64,000 nt of DNA from Xaviernesmea oryzae (GTDB taxonomy: Bacteria > Pseudomonadota > Alphaproteobacteria > Rhizobiales > Rhizobiaceae). Where the stretch lies: NCBI RefSeq assembly GCF_900177415.1, contig NZ_FXAF01000006.1:706001-770000 (forward strand), read 5' to 3'. A model generated the notes under the pieces. It was not told the DNA's origin and did not search any database. It worked only from the letters and a program-made list of their open reading frames with translations. Both the position numbers and the translations under genes were made by a program. Shown in pieces: positions 44,087-54,081 of this stretch. Numbering within the stretch: the first letter of the stretch is position 1; every line of letters starts with the position of its first letter.

Positions 44087-46927
44087 ATGGCCAGACACGA
44101 CATCGATTTCTCCGAACTTCTCGACGTGGCCCGCCTCCGGGCCGAATGCAGGGCGATCGCCGGCGACCGGGATCGCCCGCAGCTCGAACTGCGCGCCGCA
44201 CTCCTTCCGGTCCTGCGCCGGGCAAGCGCCGAGGGCCGGGAGAAGGCCCGCGCGCTTCTTGGCCGGGACGGCAGCGGATTGAATTGCGCCCGCCGTCTTT
44301 CCTGGCTGCAGGACCAGATCATCACCGTCCTCTACGAGGTCATCGTCGAAAGCATCCATCCCGAGGGAGCCGATATCGCGGTCGCTGCCGTCGGCGGCTA
44401 TGGCCGCGATACGCTGGCGCCGGGTTCGGATATCGACCTTCTCTTCCTGCTGCCGGAGAAGAATTCCGACGCGATGCGCAAGGCGGTCGAGTTCCTGCTC
44501 TATGTGCTGTGGGACATGGGCTTCAAGGTCGGCCACGCGACCCGCACCGTCGAGGAATGCATCCGCCTGTCGAAGACCGACATGACCATCCGCACGGCGA
44601 TCCTCGAAAGCCGCTATATCTGCGGCCGCGAGGCGCTGGTGACGGAGCTGGAGACCCGTTTCGACCGTGAGATCGTCGCCGATACCAGGCCGGAATTCAT
44701 CGCCGCCAAGCTTGCCGAGCGCGACCAGCGCCATCAGAAGGCCGGCGACACGCGCTATCTCGTGGAGCCGAACGTCAAGGAAGGCAAGGGGGGTCTGCGC
44801 GACCTCCACACGCTCTTCTGGATCGCCAAATATTATTACCGCGTCCGCGACACGGCCGAGCTCGTCAATCTCGGCGTCCTGTCGCGCGAGGAATCCCGCC
44901 TCTTCGAGAAGGCCGACGATTTCCTCTGGGCGGTGCGCTGCCACATGCATTTCCTGACCGGCAAGGCGGAGGAGCGGCTTTCCTTCGACATTCAGCGGGA
45001 GATCGCCGAAAGCCTCGGCTATCACACGCGCCCCGGCCTTTCGGCCGTCGAGCGCTTCATGAAGCACTATTTCCTCGTCGCCAAGGATGTCGGCGATCTC
45101 ACCCGCATCCTCTGCGCGGCCCTTGAGGACGAGCAGGCCAAGGATGCGCCGGGCCTCACCAGACGCGTCATCTCCCGCTTCACCAAGCGCGTCCGCAAGA
45201 TCCCCGGCACGGTGGATTTCGTCGAGGACCGCGGCCGCATCACGCTTGCCGATCCGAACGTCTTCAAGCGCGACCCGATCAACCTCATCCGCTTCTTCCA
45301 TGTGGCCGATATCAACGGCCTGGAACTGCATCCGGATGCCCTGAAGCGCATGACCCGCTCGCTTTCGCTGATCGACAACGACGTGCGCGAGAACGAGGAG
45401 GCGAACCGGCTCTTCCTCTCCATGCTCACCTCGCGGCGCGATCCGGCGCTGATGCTGCGGCGCATGAACGAGGCGGGCGTGCTCGGCCGCTTCATCCCGG
45501 AATTCGGCAAGGTCGTGGCGATGATGCAGTTCAACATGTATCATCACTATACGGTCGACGAGCACCTGATCCGCTCCGTCGAGGCGCTGTCGGAGATCGA
45601 CAACGGCAAGGCGGCCGACATCCATCCGCTTTCCAACAAGCTGATGCCGACGATCGAGGATCGCACGGTGCTCTATGTCGCGGTCCTGCTGCACGACATC
45701 GCCAAGGGCCGGCAGGAGGACCACTCGATCGCCGGCGCCCGCATCGCGCGCAAACTCTGCCCGCGCCTCGGCCTCAACGCCAAGCAGACCGAGCTGGTCG
45801 TCTGGCTGATCGAGGAACACCTGATCATGTCGATGACGGCGCAGACCCGCGACCTGCACGACCGCAAGACGATCACCGACTTCGCCGAGAAGGTGCAGTC
45901 GATGGACCGGCTGAAGCTGCTCCTGATCCTGACGATCTGCGATATCCGCGCCGTCGGCCCGGGCGTCTGGAACGGCTGGAAGGGCCAGCTTCTGCGCACG
46001 CTCTATTACGAAACCGAGCTGCTGCTCTCGGGAGGCTTTTCGGAACTGTCGCGGAAGGAGCGGGCCCGGCAGGCGGAGGAGGAGCTTTTCGGCGCGCTCT
46101 CCGACTGGAGCCAGAAGGACCGCCGCACCTATTCGAAGCTGCATTACCAGCCCTATCTTCTGTCGGTCTCGCTGGAGGACCAGGTCCGCCATGCGAAGTT
46201 CATCCGCGAGGCGGACAAGGCCGGCCAGGCGCTCGCCACCATGGTCCGGACGGACAGCTTCCACGCGATTACCGAGATCACGGTGCTGGCGCCCGACCAC
46301 CCGCGCCTCCTGTCGATCATTGCCGGCGCCTGTGCGGCCGCCGGCGCCAACATCGCCGACGCGCAGATCTTCACCACCTCCGACGGCCGGGCGCTCGACA
46401 CCATCCTCGTCAACCGCGAATTCGCCGTGGACGAGGACGAGCTGCGCCGCGGCGGCACGATCAGCCGCATGATCGAGGATGTGCTGTCGGGCAAGAAGCG
46501 GCTGCCGGAAGTGATTGCCACGCGCGCCAAATCCCGCAAGCGCAACAAGACCTTCACCATCCCGCCCTCGGTCATCATCTCGAACGGCCTGTCGAACAAG
46601 TTCACCGTCATCGAGGTGGAATGCCTGGACCGCACCGGCCTGCTCGCGGATATCACCGCCGTGCTCGCCGATCTCTCGCTCGACATCCATTCGGCGCGCA
46701 TTACCACCTTCGGCGAGAAGGTCATCGACACCTTCTACGTCACCGATCTCGTCGGCCACAAGGTCGTGAACGAGAACCGCCAGGGCAACATCACGGCGCG
46801 GCTGAAGGCGGTCATGGCCGAACAGGAGGACGAGCTCCGAAGCGGCATGCCCTCCGGCATCATCGCCCCGGCCCCCGTCCCCGCCCCGGCTCCTGCCCCC
46901 TCGCGCAGGACCAAGGCCAGCGTGTGA
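44087..46927 (+). CDS. glnD: PII uridylyltransferase / uridylyl-removing enzyme
   Basis: Main sensor of glutamine; adds UMP to PII proteins when nitrogen is short and removes it when glutamine is plentiful. 946 residues: nucleotidyltransferase motif [17 protein letters not shown] (103-119) with Asp115 and Asp117; the HD hydrolase motif [14 protein letters not shown] near 530; two C-terminal ACT domains (about 725-800 and 840-915) that bind glutamine. A proline-alanine tail follows ([14 protein letters not shown]). It lies between mutS and murJ. Confidence 0.96.
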   Translation: MARHDIDFSELLDVARLRAECRAIAGDRDRPQLELRAALLPVLRRASAEGREKARALLGRDGSGLNCARRLSWLQDQIITVLYEVIVESIHPEGADIAVAAVGGYGRDTLAPGSDIDLLFLLPEKNSDAMRKAVEFLLYVLWDMGFKVGHATRTVEECIRLSKTDMTIRTAILESRYICGREALVTELETRFDREIVADTRPEFIAAKLAERDQRHQKAGDTRYLVEPNVKEGKGGLRDLHTLFWIAKYYYRVRDTAELVNLGVLSREESRLFEKADDFLWAVRCHMHFLTGKAEERLSFDIQREIAESLGYHTRPGLSAVERFMKHYFLVAKDVGDLTRILCAALEDEQAKDAPGLTRRVISRFTKRVRKIPGTVDFVEDRGRITLADPNVFKRDPINLIRFFHVADINGLELHPDALKRMTRSLSLIDNDVRENEEANRLFLSMLTSRRDPALMLRRMNEAGVLGRFIPEFGKVVAMMQFNMYHHYTVDEHLIRSVEALSEIDNGKAADIHPLSNKLMPTIEDRTVLYVAVLLHDIAKGRQEDHSIAGARIARKLCPRLGLNAKQTELVVWLIEEHLIMSMTAQTRDLHDRKTITDFAEKVQSMDRLKLLLILTICDIRAVGPGVWNGWKGQLLRTLYYETELLLSGGFSELSRKERARQAEEELFGALSDWSQKDRRTYSKLHYQPYLLSVSLEDQVRHAKFIREADKAGQALATMVRTDSFHAITEITVLAPDHPRLLSIIAGACAAAGANIADAQIFTTSDGRALDTILVNREFAVDEDELRRGGTISRMIEDVLSGKKRLPEVIATRAKSRKRNKTFTIPPSVIISNGLSNKFTVIEVECLDRTGLLADITAVLADLSLDIHSARITTFGEKVIDTFYVTDLVGHKVVNENRQGNITARLKAVMAEQEDELRSGMPSGIIAPAPVPAPAPAPSRRTKASV

Positions 46928-46971
46928 GGCTCGTCCGATGATGAGCTTTGATGCAGGGCACGGTCGTATCA

Positions 46972-47143
46972 CCCCCCTCTGCCCTGCCGGGCATCTCCCC
47001 CACAAGGAGGGAGATCACAAGCGGGCTGGCCTTCCTGCCTCGCTAGCCATTTTGCAAATAGAAACGTCGTCTGTTTCGGGAAGCCGGTGCGTCCATCCGA
47101 TCTCCCCACCTGTGGGGGAGATGGCCGGCAGGCCAGAGGGGGG
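46972..47143. repeat. 172-base inverted-repeat (MITE-like) element, copy 1
   Basis: Begins CCCCCCTCTGCCCTGCCGGG and ends with the inverted counterpart AGAGGGGGG; terminal repeats are about 45 bases. Next to the left terminus is GATCACAAGCGG...GGCCTTCC and next to the right terminus CCATCCGATCTCCCC, both shared with copies at 49558-49728 and 55334-55505. No coding capacity. It lies between glnD and murJ. Confidence 0.8.
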
Positions 47144-47208
47144 CCTCCTTGCCGAGACCGACATGACTTCACGCAACCCAGTGAGCCCCGCCCCATGAGC
47201 CCCGCCCC

Positions 47209-48795
47209 ATGACCCTCGTCAAGAAATTCGCTACCGTCGGCGGGGCGACGCTCGGCAGCCGCATCTTCGGTTTCGCCCGCGAGACGCTGATGGCCGCCGC
47301 GCTCGGCACCGGACCGATGGCGGACGTCTTCTATGCCGCCTTCCGCTTTCCCAATCTCTTCCGCCGGCTGTTTGCCGAGGGCGCGTTCAACGCCGCCTTC
47401 GTGCCGCTCTTCTCGAAGGAGATCGAGGCGAACGGCGTCGAGGGCGCCAAGCGTTTTTCGGAGGAGGTCTTCGGCGTCTTGTTCTCCGCACTGCTGCTCA
47501 TCACCATCGTCATGGAACTGATGATGCCCTGGCTGGTGGAATGGGTCATCGCGCCGGGTTTCGCCGACGATCCCGAAAAGACCTCCATCACCATCCGCAT
47601 GGCGGCGGTGATGTTCCCCTATCTCATGTGCATGTCGCTGACGGCGATGATGAGCGGCATGCTGAACTCGCTGCACCATTTCTTCGCCGCGGCAATCGCG
47701 CCCGTCTTCCTGAACGTGGTGATGATCGGCGCGCTCTTCTACGGGCTCTGGATCGGCGCCGACCCGCTGACGATCGCCTGGTATCTTTCCTGGAGCGTGC
47801 TCGCGGCCGGCGTCCTGCAGCTTGCCGTGGTTTATGTCGGCGTGCGCCATGCGGGCATCAATATCGGCTTCCGCCGTCCGCGTCTGACGCCGAACGTCAA
47901 GCGCCTGCTGGTGCTCGCCGTTCCCGCCGCCGTCACCGGCGGCATCACCCAGATCAACCAGATCATCGGCCAGGCGATCGCGTCGGGCAAGGAAGGCGCG
48001 ATCGCCGCACTCCAATATGCGGACCGCATCTACCAGCTTCCGCTCGGGGTCGTCGGCGTCGCGGTCGGCGTCGTCCTCCTGCCGGAGCTTGCGCGCGCGC
48101 TGAAGGCCGGCCATGTGAAGGAAGCCGCCAATACCCAGAACCGTTCGATCGAATTCGTGCTGTTCCTGACGCTGCCGGCCGCCGCCGGCCTCTGGATCCT
48201 GTCGGACGCGATCATCCGCGTGCTTTATGAGCGCGGCGCCTTCTCGGCGGAAAACACCGCGGTCGTCGCCTCGATCCTGGCGATCTACGGCATCGGCCTG
48301 CCCGGCTTCGTGCTGATCAAGGCGCTGCAGCCGGGCTTTTACGCCCGCGAGGACACCAGGACCCCGATGCGCTTCACCATGCTGTCCGTGATCGTCAACA
48401 CGGGCCTGGCGATCACGCTCTTCCCGCTGATCGCCGAGCGCGGCATCGCGACGGCCGAAGCCGCTGCCGGCTGGATCAACACGATCCTGCTTTTCTCGAC
48501 GCTTCTGTGGCGCGGCGATCTCGTCTGGGAATGGGCGCTGGCGAAGCGCACCGCGCTGCTTCTTGCCGCGACGGGCATCATGTCGGCGGCGCTCGTCTAT
48601 GCGCTCCCCTATGCGGCTCCGTGGCTGGCGCCGGAAGTATCGCTTCTTTATCAGGTCGCCGCGCTCGGCTGCCTGCTCTCGCTCGCGGTTGTCGTCTATT
48701 TCGCGTCCGCCTTCCTGATCGGCGGCGCCGATATGGGCATGATCCGCCGGAACCTGAAGCGTAAGCCGAAGGCGGCACCGGAGACGACGGAGTAG
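47209..48795 (+). CDS. murJ: Lipid II flippase MurJ (MviN)
   Basis: Moves lipid-linked peptidoglycan precursor across the inner membrane. 528 residues with about 14 hydrophobic helices, MOP superfamily. The N-terminus SRIFGFARETLMAAALGTGP and RRLFAEGAFNAAFVPLFSKE are characteristic and hold the conserved arginines; RVLYERGAFSAENT is the conserved central segment. The ATG at 47209 follows a MITE-like element. Its end is 8 bases from the convergent peptidase gene. Confidence 0.95.
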   Translation: MTLVKKFATVGGATLGSRIFGFARETLMAAALGTGPMADVFYAAFRFPNLFRRLFAEGAFNAAFVPLFSKEIEANGVEGAKRFSEEVFGVLFSALLLITIVMELMMPWLVEWVIAPGFADDPEKTSITIRMAAVMFPYLMCMSLTAMMSGMLNSLHHFFAAAIAPVFLNVVMIGALFYGLWIGADPLTIAWYLSWSVLAAGVLQLAVVYVGVRHAGINIGFRRPRLTPNVKRLLVLAVPAAVTGGITQINQIIGQAIASGKEGAIAALQYADRIYQLPLGVVGVAVGVVLLPELARALKAGHVKEAANTQNRSIEFVLFLTLPAAAGLWILSDAIIRVLYERGAFSAENTAVVASILAIYGIGLPGFVLIKALQPGFYAREDTRTPMRFTMLSVIVNTGLAITLFPLIAERGIATAEAAAGWINTILLFSTLLWRGDLVWEWALAKRTALLLAATGIMSAALVYALPYAAPWLAPEVSLLYQVAALGCLLSLAVVVYFASAFLIGGADMGMIRRNLKRKPKAAPETTE

Positions 48796-48803
48796 CGCTT
48801 TCC

Positions 48804-49307
48804 TCAGGAACGGGCGCGGCGCTTGAGGTTGGCCAGGCCCTTCGCCTTGCCGCAATAAGCCCATGTGCGCTTCGGGCCGATGTCGACATGCACGATGCCG
48901 TTGCAGTAGCGGCCGACGCCGCCGATGCCGGGCGCGCTCCGCGCGGCCGCGAGGATCCTCTGTTCGGGAACGCCGGGAACCCGGATGTCGGCGGCATAGC
49001 AGCGGCTGTGCTGCGACCGGCCGGAACGGGGCCGGTGGCCGGACGTCACCATCGGCTTGTGCCCGGTCTGCTTGGCGATGTGGGCGAGGATCGCGCCGAG
49101 CTTTTCCGGAAAGCAGCTTGTCCGGACGCTGACCCGTTGTACCGTGTAGAAAGCCGAGTAATCGTGCTTGAAGGACGTACTGCGACGCTTCTGGCTCTGG
49201 CCCGCTTCGGCTTCGGCATTGACGTTGAGGCTGAGCGCCATGAGGCAGGACAGCGCGATGCGGAAAATCATGCGCATGGTATCCCCCGTGAAGAGACCGG
49301 CCTTCAT
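48804..49307 (-). CDS. Secreted D-Ala-D-Ala carboxypeptidase-like protein (peptidase M15 family)
   Basis: A 167-residue exported protein: signal peptide at about 11-35 (RMIFRIALSCLMALSLNVNA) and a compact M15-type zinc peptidase domain with SGHRPRSGRSQHSRCYAADIR (first His and Asp ligands) and VHVDIGPKRTW (last His). Such enzymes trim or bind peptidoglycan stem peptides. The usual SxHxxGxAxD motif reads SQHSRCYAAD, with Gly replaced by Cys. The start could be ATG at 49277 instead, which better fits a normal signal peptide. Convergent with murJ. Confidence 0.75.
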   Translation of the reverse strand: MKAGLFTGDTMRMIFRIALSCLMALSLNVNAEAEAGQSQKRRSTSFKHDYSAFYTVQRVSVRTSCFPEKLGAILAHIAKQTGHKPMVTSGHRPRSGRSQHSRCYAADIRVPGVPEQRILAAARSAPGIGGVGRYCNGIVHVDIGPKRTWAYCGKAKGLANLKRRARS

Positions 49308-49557
49308 GACCGGTTAACCGTGATAACGGCCGGGTATTTCTTTTCTAAAAGAGGCGGGAATAAGGAGGCTTTTGCTCAAAAATGGGAATTTAGCCGCCTA
49401 AAAGGCTAATATCCGTTAATCTTTTCGGAGAGAGGCGGGTAGAATTTACTACTTGAGTCTCGAAGCCGCGCCGGAAGCGGTAGCGGTTTTGCCCTGAGCG
49501 GTACACGCGGGAGCCGGAGCGGCCTGCGTTTGTACCCAACGCGATCGGACCGCCACA
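49308..49557. other. Upstream region of the M15 peptidase gene, no gene seen
   Basis: About 250 AT-rich bases with A/T runs and a small TAGCC...GGCTA dyad near 49392-49410. I see no convincing promoter or coding region. Confidence 0.4.
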
Positions 49558-49728
49558 CCCCCCTCTGTCCTGCCGGACATCTCCCCCTCAAGGGGGGAGA
49601 TCACAAGCGGCATGGCCTTCCCATCAAGTCAATGGCTCGCCGACCTGCACCGCAGTTGTTTGAGGAAGCCCGTGCCCCCATCCGATCTCCCCCCTTGAGG
49701 GGGAGATGCCCGGCAGGGCAGAGGGGGG
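49558..49728. repeat. 171-base inverted-repeat (MITE-like) element, copy 2
   Basis: Same terminal repeats and subterminal blocks as copy 1 and in the same orientation (GATCACAAGCGGCATGGCCTTCC on the left, CCATCCGATCTCCCC on the right), but the central 60 bases differ. CCACA is found next to the left end and two bases beyond the right end; a target duplication is uncertain. Confidence 0.8.
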
Positions 49729-50380
49729 TACCACAAGGCAAATCAATGCCTTGAAAAAAACCGCCAGAAAAAATCCCCTCCGTTCATCCCCGCCCCCTCA
49801 AACCCGTGCCATCATTTCCCCGTTCCGTTTCGGCTACACCGGTTCAAGCATCGCCGGCGAGACGGGACCGGTGCCCTGACGGTCTGCCGTTGATGCAGGC
49901 GGGCCATCAGGGGCTGCGCAGAAAATGGTCCCCCTCTCGCCTCAAGGCGGGGCGTGCGTGTGTCGCACACAACCCGGCTGGCATCCGCAAGGACGTAAGA
50001 CCAGACCGCCGCAGAGGGACCGGAGTTGCGCGGAAAAACTGACCGAACGGGACACGTCGCGTGTCACATATAAAAACTCAAATCGAGGCACACGACGTGT
50101 CCCGGCCGAAACAAGAATAATCGAGATCGCCAAGGGCGTAGTGTATCCATCGTCACGCCCGTCTTTCAAAAAGGGAGCTGTCTTTTCCGATCCTTACGGC
50201 AACACCCGGGATTTGATTGAGCATACGGTGCGTGAGCCCTTGATTGCGCCCCACCCGCCGTGCATAAGCCCGCCCGTTAGCTACATGGCCCGCGGGGCGC
50301 GATCGCCGGGAGACGCTCAAACCTCCCGGAATTGCGCAATCCAGGGCCTGGGGCCTTCCACCAGCCTGTTCGAGGACGAT
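49729..50380. other. Orphan 650-base region upstream of trpS
   Basis: No protein gene is convincing: the frame open into trpS has no family resemblance before Met at 50381. It contains a hairpin GTGCG-TGTGT-CGCAC near 49955-49972 and the long inverted repeat at 50049-50103. Part of it could encode a small RNA or an extended trpS leader; nothing matched an RNA family I know. Confidence 0.4.
50049..50103. repeat. Perfect 11-base inverted repeat with 33-base AT-rich loop
   Basis: GGGACACGTCG (50049-50059) and CGACGTGTCCC (50093-50103). The loop contains CACATATAAAAACTCAAATC, far more AT-rich than the surroundings. It is about 280 bases upstream of trpS. It could be an operator, a structured RNA or a recombination site. 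Confidence 0.55.
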
Positions 50381-51445
50381 ATGAATACGTTCAAACCGCT
50401 TGTCTTTTCCGGCGTTCAGCCGACCGGCAATCTCCATCTCGGCAATTATCTCGGCGCCATCCGCAAGTTCGTCGCGCTGCAGGAGAACAACGACTGCATC
50501 TATTGCGTCGTCGACCTGCATGCGATCACCGCCCAGCTCGTGCATGACGACCTGCGCGGCCAGATCCGCTCGATCGCCGCCGCCTTCATCGCTTCGGGCA
50601 TCGACCCGAAAAAGCATATCGTCTTCAACCAGTCGGCCGTGCCGCAGCATGCGGAACTCGCCTGGGTCTTCAACTGCGTCGCCCGCATCGGCTGGATGAA
50701 CCGCATGACCCAGTTCAAGGACAAGGCCGGCAAGGACCGCGAGAACGCCTCGCTCGGTCTGCTCGCCTATCCGAGCCTGATGGCGGCCGACATCCTCGTC
50801 TACCGCGCCACCCACGTGCCGGTCGGCGACGACCAGAAGCAGCACCTGGAGCTTGCCCGCGACATCGCCCAGAAGTTCAACATCGACTTCCAGGAAAAGA
50901 TCAGGGCCACCGGCACCGGCGTCGACATGGTCGTCGGCGAGGAGAAGATCCACGGCTATTTCCCACTGGTCGAGCCGCTGATCGAGGGGCCGGCGCCGCG
51001 CGTCATGTCGCTGCGTGACGGCACCAAGAAGATGTCGAAATCCGACCCGTCGGACCTTTCGCGCATCAACCTGATGGACGACGCGGACGAGATCGCCAGG
51101 AAGATCCGCAAGGCGAAGACCGATCCGGAAGGTCTGCCGGGCGAGGTCGAGGGCCTCCAGGGCCGGCCCGAAGCCGACAACCTCGTCGGCATCTATGCCG
51201 CGCTCGCCGACAGGACCAAGGCGGACGTGCTCGCCGAATTCGGCGGCCGGCAGTTCTCGGTCTTCAAGCCGGCGCTCGCCGATCTCGCCGTGCATGTCCT
51301 CTCGCCGATCAGCGCAGAGATGCGTCGCCTGATGGACGACACGAGCCATATCGACGCGATCCTCAGGGATGGCGGCGAACGTGCCCGCGCCCGCGCCGAA
51401 AAGGTGATGAACGACGTCTTCGATGTCGTCGGCTTCCTGCGCTGA
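50381..51445 (+). CDS. trpS: Tryptophanyl-tRNA synthetase
   Basis: Charges tRNA-Trp. 354 residues, class I synthetase of usual length: the HIGH-equivalent [14 protein letters not shown] (about 14-27), [15 protein letters not shown], and KKMSKSD near residue 220. The ATG at 50381 is chosen because the family begins at once ([14 protein letters not shown]) and GAGGA lies five bases upstream. Its own leader is unusually long and includes an inverted repeat; a RIME-like element follows the gene. Confidence 0.96.
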   Translation: MNTFKPLVFSGVQPTGNLHLGNYLGAIRKFVALQENNDCIYCVVDLHAITAQLVHDDLRGQIRSIAAAFIASGIDPKKHIVFNQSAVPQHAELAWVFNCVARIGWMNRMTQFKDKAGKDRENASLGLLAYPSLMAADILVYRATHVPVGDDQKQHLELARDIAQKFNIDFQEKIRATGTGVDMVVGEEKIHGYFPLVEPLIEGPAPRVMSLRDGTKKMSKSDPSDLSRINLMDDADEIARKIRKAKTDPEGLPGEVEGLQGRPEADNLVGIYAALADRTKADVLAEFGGRQFSVFKPALADLAVHVLSPISAEMRRLMDDTSHIDAILRDGGERARARAEKVMNDVFDVVGFLR

Positions 51446-51467
51446 CCTCAGCCCGCTTTTCTTGGGG

Positions 51468-51552
51468 CGTCATCCTCGGGCTTGTCCCGAGGATCTGCCG
51501 CGTCAGTGATATCGAACCGACGCGGATGCTCGGGACAAGCCCGAGCATGACG
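51468..51552. repeat. RIME-like mosaic intergenic repeat, copy 2
   Basis: Bounded by CGTCAT and ATGACG, with hairpins ATCCTCGGGCTTGTCCCGAGGAT and ATGCTCGGGACAAGCCCGAGCAT. Same plan as 2188-2266 with a 10-bp loop region that differs. It starts 22 bases after trpS. Confidence 0.75.
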
Positions 51553-51663
51553 GCTGGGCAGCGAACCACCGCAATATCTTCGTGGGTTTTCATTTTCTGC
51601 CGAACGCTCTAAATTCCGCATCACGACTGCTTCGGTCGAGTACGTGCTAGATAGGGGGCAGGC

Positions 51664-52155
51664 ATGGTTTCGAAACGGCTTTCGCGGCTTGAGGGACACC
51701 GGCGCAAGTTCATGGCCGTCATCGATGCCACGCCGGAATGCGAGAAGGCGGTCCATTATGCCGGCCGCCGCGCCAAGAATTCCAACGGCGGCCTGGTGCT
51801 CCTGTTCGTGATCCCGGAAGGGGATTTCCAGCAATGGCTCGGCGTCGAGCAGATCATGCGCGCCGAGGCCCGCGAGGAGGCCGAGGCGGTAATGGCCAAG
51901 GCCGCGCAGAAGGTGCGCGAGACGATCGGCATCGATCCGGAAATCGTCATCCGCGAAGGCAGCGCCACCGAACAGATCAACCAGCTTGTCGAGGAAGACC
52001 GGGATATCGCGATCCTGGTCCTGGCGGCGGCCTCCGCCAAGGAAGGCCCCGGGCCCCTGGTCTCCGCAGTCGCCGGACGCGGCATGACTTTCCCTATCCC
52101 CGTCACCGTGCTCCCTGATACACTGACCGACGAGGAAATCGACGCCCTTTGCTAG
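51664..52155 (+). CDS. Universal stress protein (UspA family)
   Basis: A 163-residue cytoplasmic alpha/beta Usp domain. The first strand RRKFMAVIDATPECEKAVHY and the later DIAILVLAAAS segment are typical; the nucleotide-binding G-2X-G-9X-G(S/T) motif is not clear, so ATP binding is doubtful. AGGGGG precedes the ATG. It may be co-transcribed with the downstream nfuA-like gene (125 bases apart). A stress role is inferred from the family only. Confidence 0.85.
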   Translation: MVSKRLSRLEGHRRKFMAVIDATPECEKAVHYAGRRAKNSNGGLVLLFVIPEGDFQQWLGVEQIMRAEAREEAEAVMAKAAQKVRETIGIDPEIVIREGSATEQINQLVEEDRDIAILVLAAASAKEGPGPLVSAVAGRGMTFPIPVTVLPDTLTDEEIDALC

Positions 52156-52280
52156 CTTTCTCTTGACCCGGAAAGGGCAAAGGCGCACTTGAACGAAAAG
52201 CTGATAAGGCTTATCTTCTTTTGAAGAATTCTAAATTTGCAAGGCGCGCCTTGAACCCAGGCAAGCCCAGGAGAGACGAG

Positions 52281-52847
52281 ATGTTCATTCAGACGGAAGC
52301 CACGCCCAACCCGGCGACGCTCAAGTTCCTGCCCGGCAAGGTGGTCATGGAGCGGGGAACCGCGGATTTCCGCAATGCCGGCGAGGCGGAAGCCTCTCCG
52401 CTCGCATCCCGCCTCTTTTCGGTCAGCGGCGTGAGCGGCGTCTATTTCGGCTACGATTTCATCACCGTCACCAAGGACGATGCCGAATGGCAGCACCTGA
52501 AGCCGGCGATCCTGGGTTCGATCATGGAGCATTTCATGTCGGGCCAGCCGGTCATGGGCGGAGCCTCGACGCTTGCCGAGGACCTCGACCAGGACGGCGA
52601 GTTCTTCGACGAGGAGGATGAAACCCTCGTCGCGACGATCAAGGAACTGCTGGAGACCCGCGTCCGTCCCGCTGTCGCCCAGGATGGCGGCGACATCACC
52701 TTCAAGGGGTTCCGCGACGGCACGGTCTATCTGAACATGAAGGGCGCATGCTCCGGTTGCCCGTCTTCCACCGCCACGCTGAAGCACGGCGTGCAGAACC
52801 TGCTGCGCCATTTCGTCCCGGAAGTTCAGGCGGTCGAAGCGCTCTAA
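52281..52847 (+). CDS. NifU-domain Fe-S scaffold/carrier (Nfu type)
   Basis: A 188-residue Fe-S cluster carrier with an N-terminal Nfu_N domain (1-90, FIQTEATPNPATLKFLPGK) and a C-terminal NifU domain (about 108-185) holding the cluster-binding CSGC in KGACSGCPSSTATL. The start at 52281 is chosen since the family starts here and AGGAGAG precedes. This two-domain form is the type common in alphaproteobacteria and mitochondria. Next gene tsaB starts 18 bases later, suggesting one transcript to rimI and fur. Confidence 0.92.
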   Translation: MFIQTEATPNPATLKFLPGKVVMERGTADFRNAGEAEASPLASRLFSVSGVSGVYFGYDFITVTKDDAEWQHLKPAILGSIMEHFMSGQPVMGGASTLAEDLDQDGEFFDEEDETLVATIKELLETRVRPAVAQDGGDITFKGFRDGTVYLNMKGACSGCPSSTATLKHGVQNLLRHFVPEVQAVEAL

Positions 52848-52865
52848 GGCCCGGCCGCCCCGCTT

Positions 52866-53543
52866 ATGATCGTTTTGGCCATCGATACCGCCGGAGTGGA
52901 TTGCTCCGCCGCGCTCTATGACAGTGCGGCGGGCAAAGTGCTTTCCGCGGTCACCGAAACGATCGGCAAGGGGCATGCCGAACGTCTGATGGCGGTGATC
53001 GACGAGGCGCTCGCCGCCGCCAATCTCCAGCTCGCCGCCGTCGAACGGGTCGCCGTCGTCATCGGACCGGGTTCCTTCACCGGCATCCGCGTCGGCGTCG
53101 CCGCGGCGCGCGGCCTGGCGCTTGCGCTCGGCGTCGGATCGGTGGGCGTGACGACGCTGGAGGTTCTGGCGCGCAGCCATCTTGCCGAACATCCCGGCCA
53201 GCCGGTGGTCGCCGCCATGGATGCGAAGCGCAGCGAAGTCTATGCCCAGGCCTTTGCCGCGGACGGCCTGCCTCTGAACGAACCCGCTGCACTATCCCCG
53301 GAAGACGTATCGAAGCTCGTAGAATCCTTGTCCGCTACCGCGACAGGCTCATGGGTTGAGCACTCCCTTGGTAAGGGAGAGGCCGGGTTCGAGGGGCGGG
53401 ACCGTTTCGACATCGCCATGGTCGCGCGGATCGGTGCGGAAAAACCTGAAGGTGCAGGCCGGCCAAAACCGTTGTATCTTCGCGGACCCGATGCGAAACC
53501 GCAAACCGGATTCGCCCTTGCCCGTGCCCATGCCCGTGAATGA
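52866..53543 (+). CDS. tsaB: tRNA threonylcarbamoyladenosine biosynthesis protein TsaB
   Basis: Non-catalytic partner of TsaD in making t6A in tRNAs that read ANN codons. 225 residues, ASKHA fold: LAIDTAGVDCSAALYD at the start, GPGSFTGIRVGVAAARGLA at about 61-79, and VVAAMDAKRSEVYAQAF. The stretch SWVEHSLGKGEAGFEG near 160-178 is encoded by a palindrome-bearing insertion-like segment (53363-53379). Followed by rimI three bases after the stop, a very common pair. Confidence 0.92.
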   Translation: MIVLAIDTAGVDCSAALYDSAAGKVLSAVTETIGKGHAERLMAVIDEALAAANLQLAAVERVAVVIGPGSFTGIRVGVAAARGLALALGVGSVGVTTLEVLARSHLAEHPGQPVVAAMDAKRSEVYAQAFAADGLPLNEPAALSPEDVSKLVESLSATATGSWVEHSLGKGEAGFEGRDRFDIAMVARIGAEKPEGAGRPKPLYLRGPDAKPQTGFALARAHARE

Positions 53544-53546
53544 CCG

Positions 53547-54041
53547 ATGCTCGACGATTACCTGAGTTGGAAGCCGTTTTTCGAAGTCGTGCCGATCGAG
53601 ATTGCCGATTGCGCCGAAATATCCGAATTGCATGGCCAGCGTTTTCCCCGCAGGTGGAGCGACGGCGAATTCCAGAACCTGCTTCTGCAGCATAGCGTCT
53701 TCGGCTTCGTCGCGCGCCAGACCAACGCTTTCTTTTCGAGGCCGCTCGGGGGTTTCGTGCTGTCCAGGGAAGCGGCGGGCGAGGCGGAGATCCTGACGGT
53801 CGCCGTCAACGAGAAATTCGGCCGCCAGGGGCTCGGCTGGCGCCTCATGCAGGCGGCCCTGCGGGAGGCCGCGGCACGCGGCGGGGAGAGCATGTTCCTC
53901 GAAGTCGAGGCGGAGAACCGGGCCGCGGTCCAGCTCTACCGCAAGCTCGGATTCGAAAAGGTCGGCGAGCGGCCGGCCTATTACACCGGCCCGGGCGGGA
54001 CGCGATCCACGGCGCTTGTCATGAGCCGCGTTCTTCGCTAG
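53547..54041 (+). CDS. rimI: Ribosomal-protein-alanine N-acetyltransferase RimI family
   Basis: A 164-residue GNAT acetyltransferase. Acetyl-CoA-binding motif RQGLGWRLM near 95-103, preceded by ILTVAVNEKFG, and the C-terminal NRAAVQLYRKLGFEKVGERPAYY. In E. coli RimI acetylates the N-terminus of S18 and other proteins; the target here is assumed from family and context. It starts three bases after tsaB and is 40 bases ahead of fur. Confidence 0.88.
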   Translation: MLDDYLSWKPFFEVVPIEIADCAEISELHGQRFPRRWSDGEFQNLLLQHSVFGFVARQTNAFFSRPLGGFVLSREAAGEAEILTVAVNEKFGRQGLGWRLMQAALREAAARGGESMFLEVEAENRAAVQLYRKLGFEKVGERPAYYTGPGGTRSTALVMSRVLR

Positions 54042-54081
54042 TCCGTGTCTTGTACTGGAACGTTTCGAAGGCCAAAACGAC

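Noticed and set aside
49925..50380. A 152-residue N-terminal extension of trpS in the same frame
   Set aside because: TrpS proteins begin at the Rossmann fold, which starts at Met 50381 with a good ribosome binding site; the upstream translation has no family resemblance.
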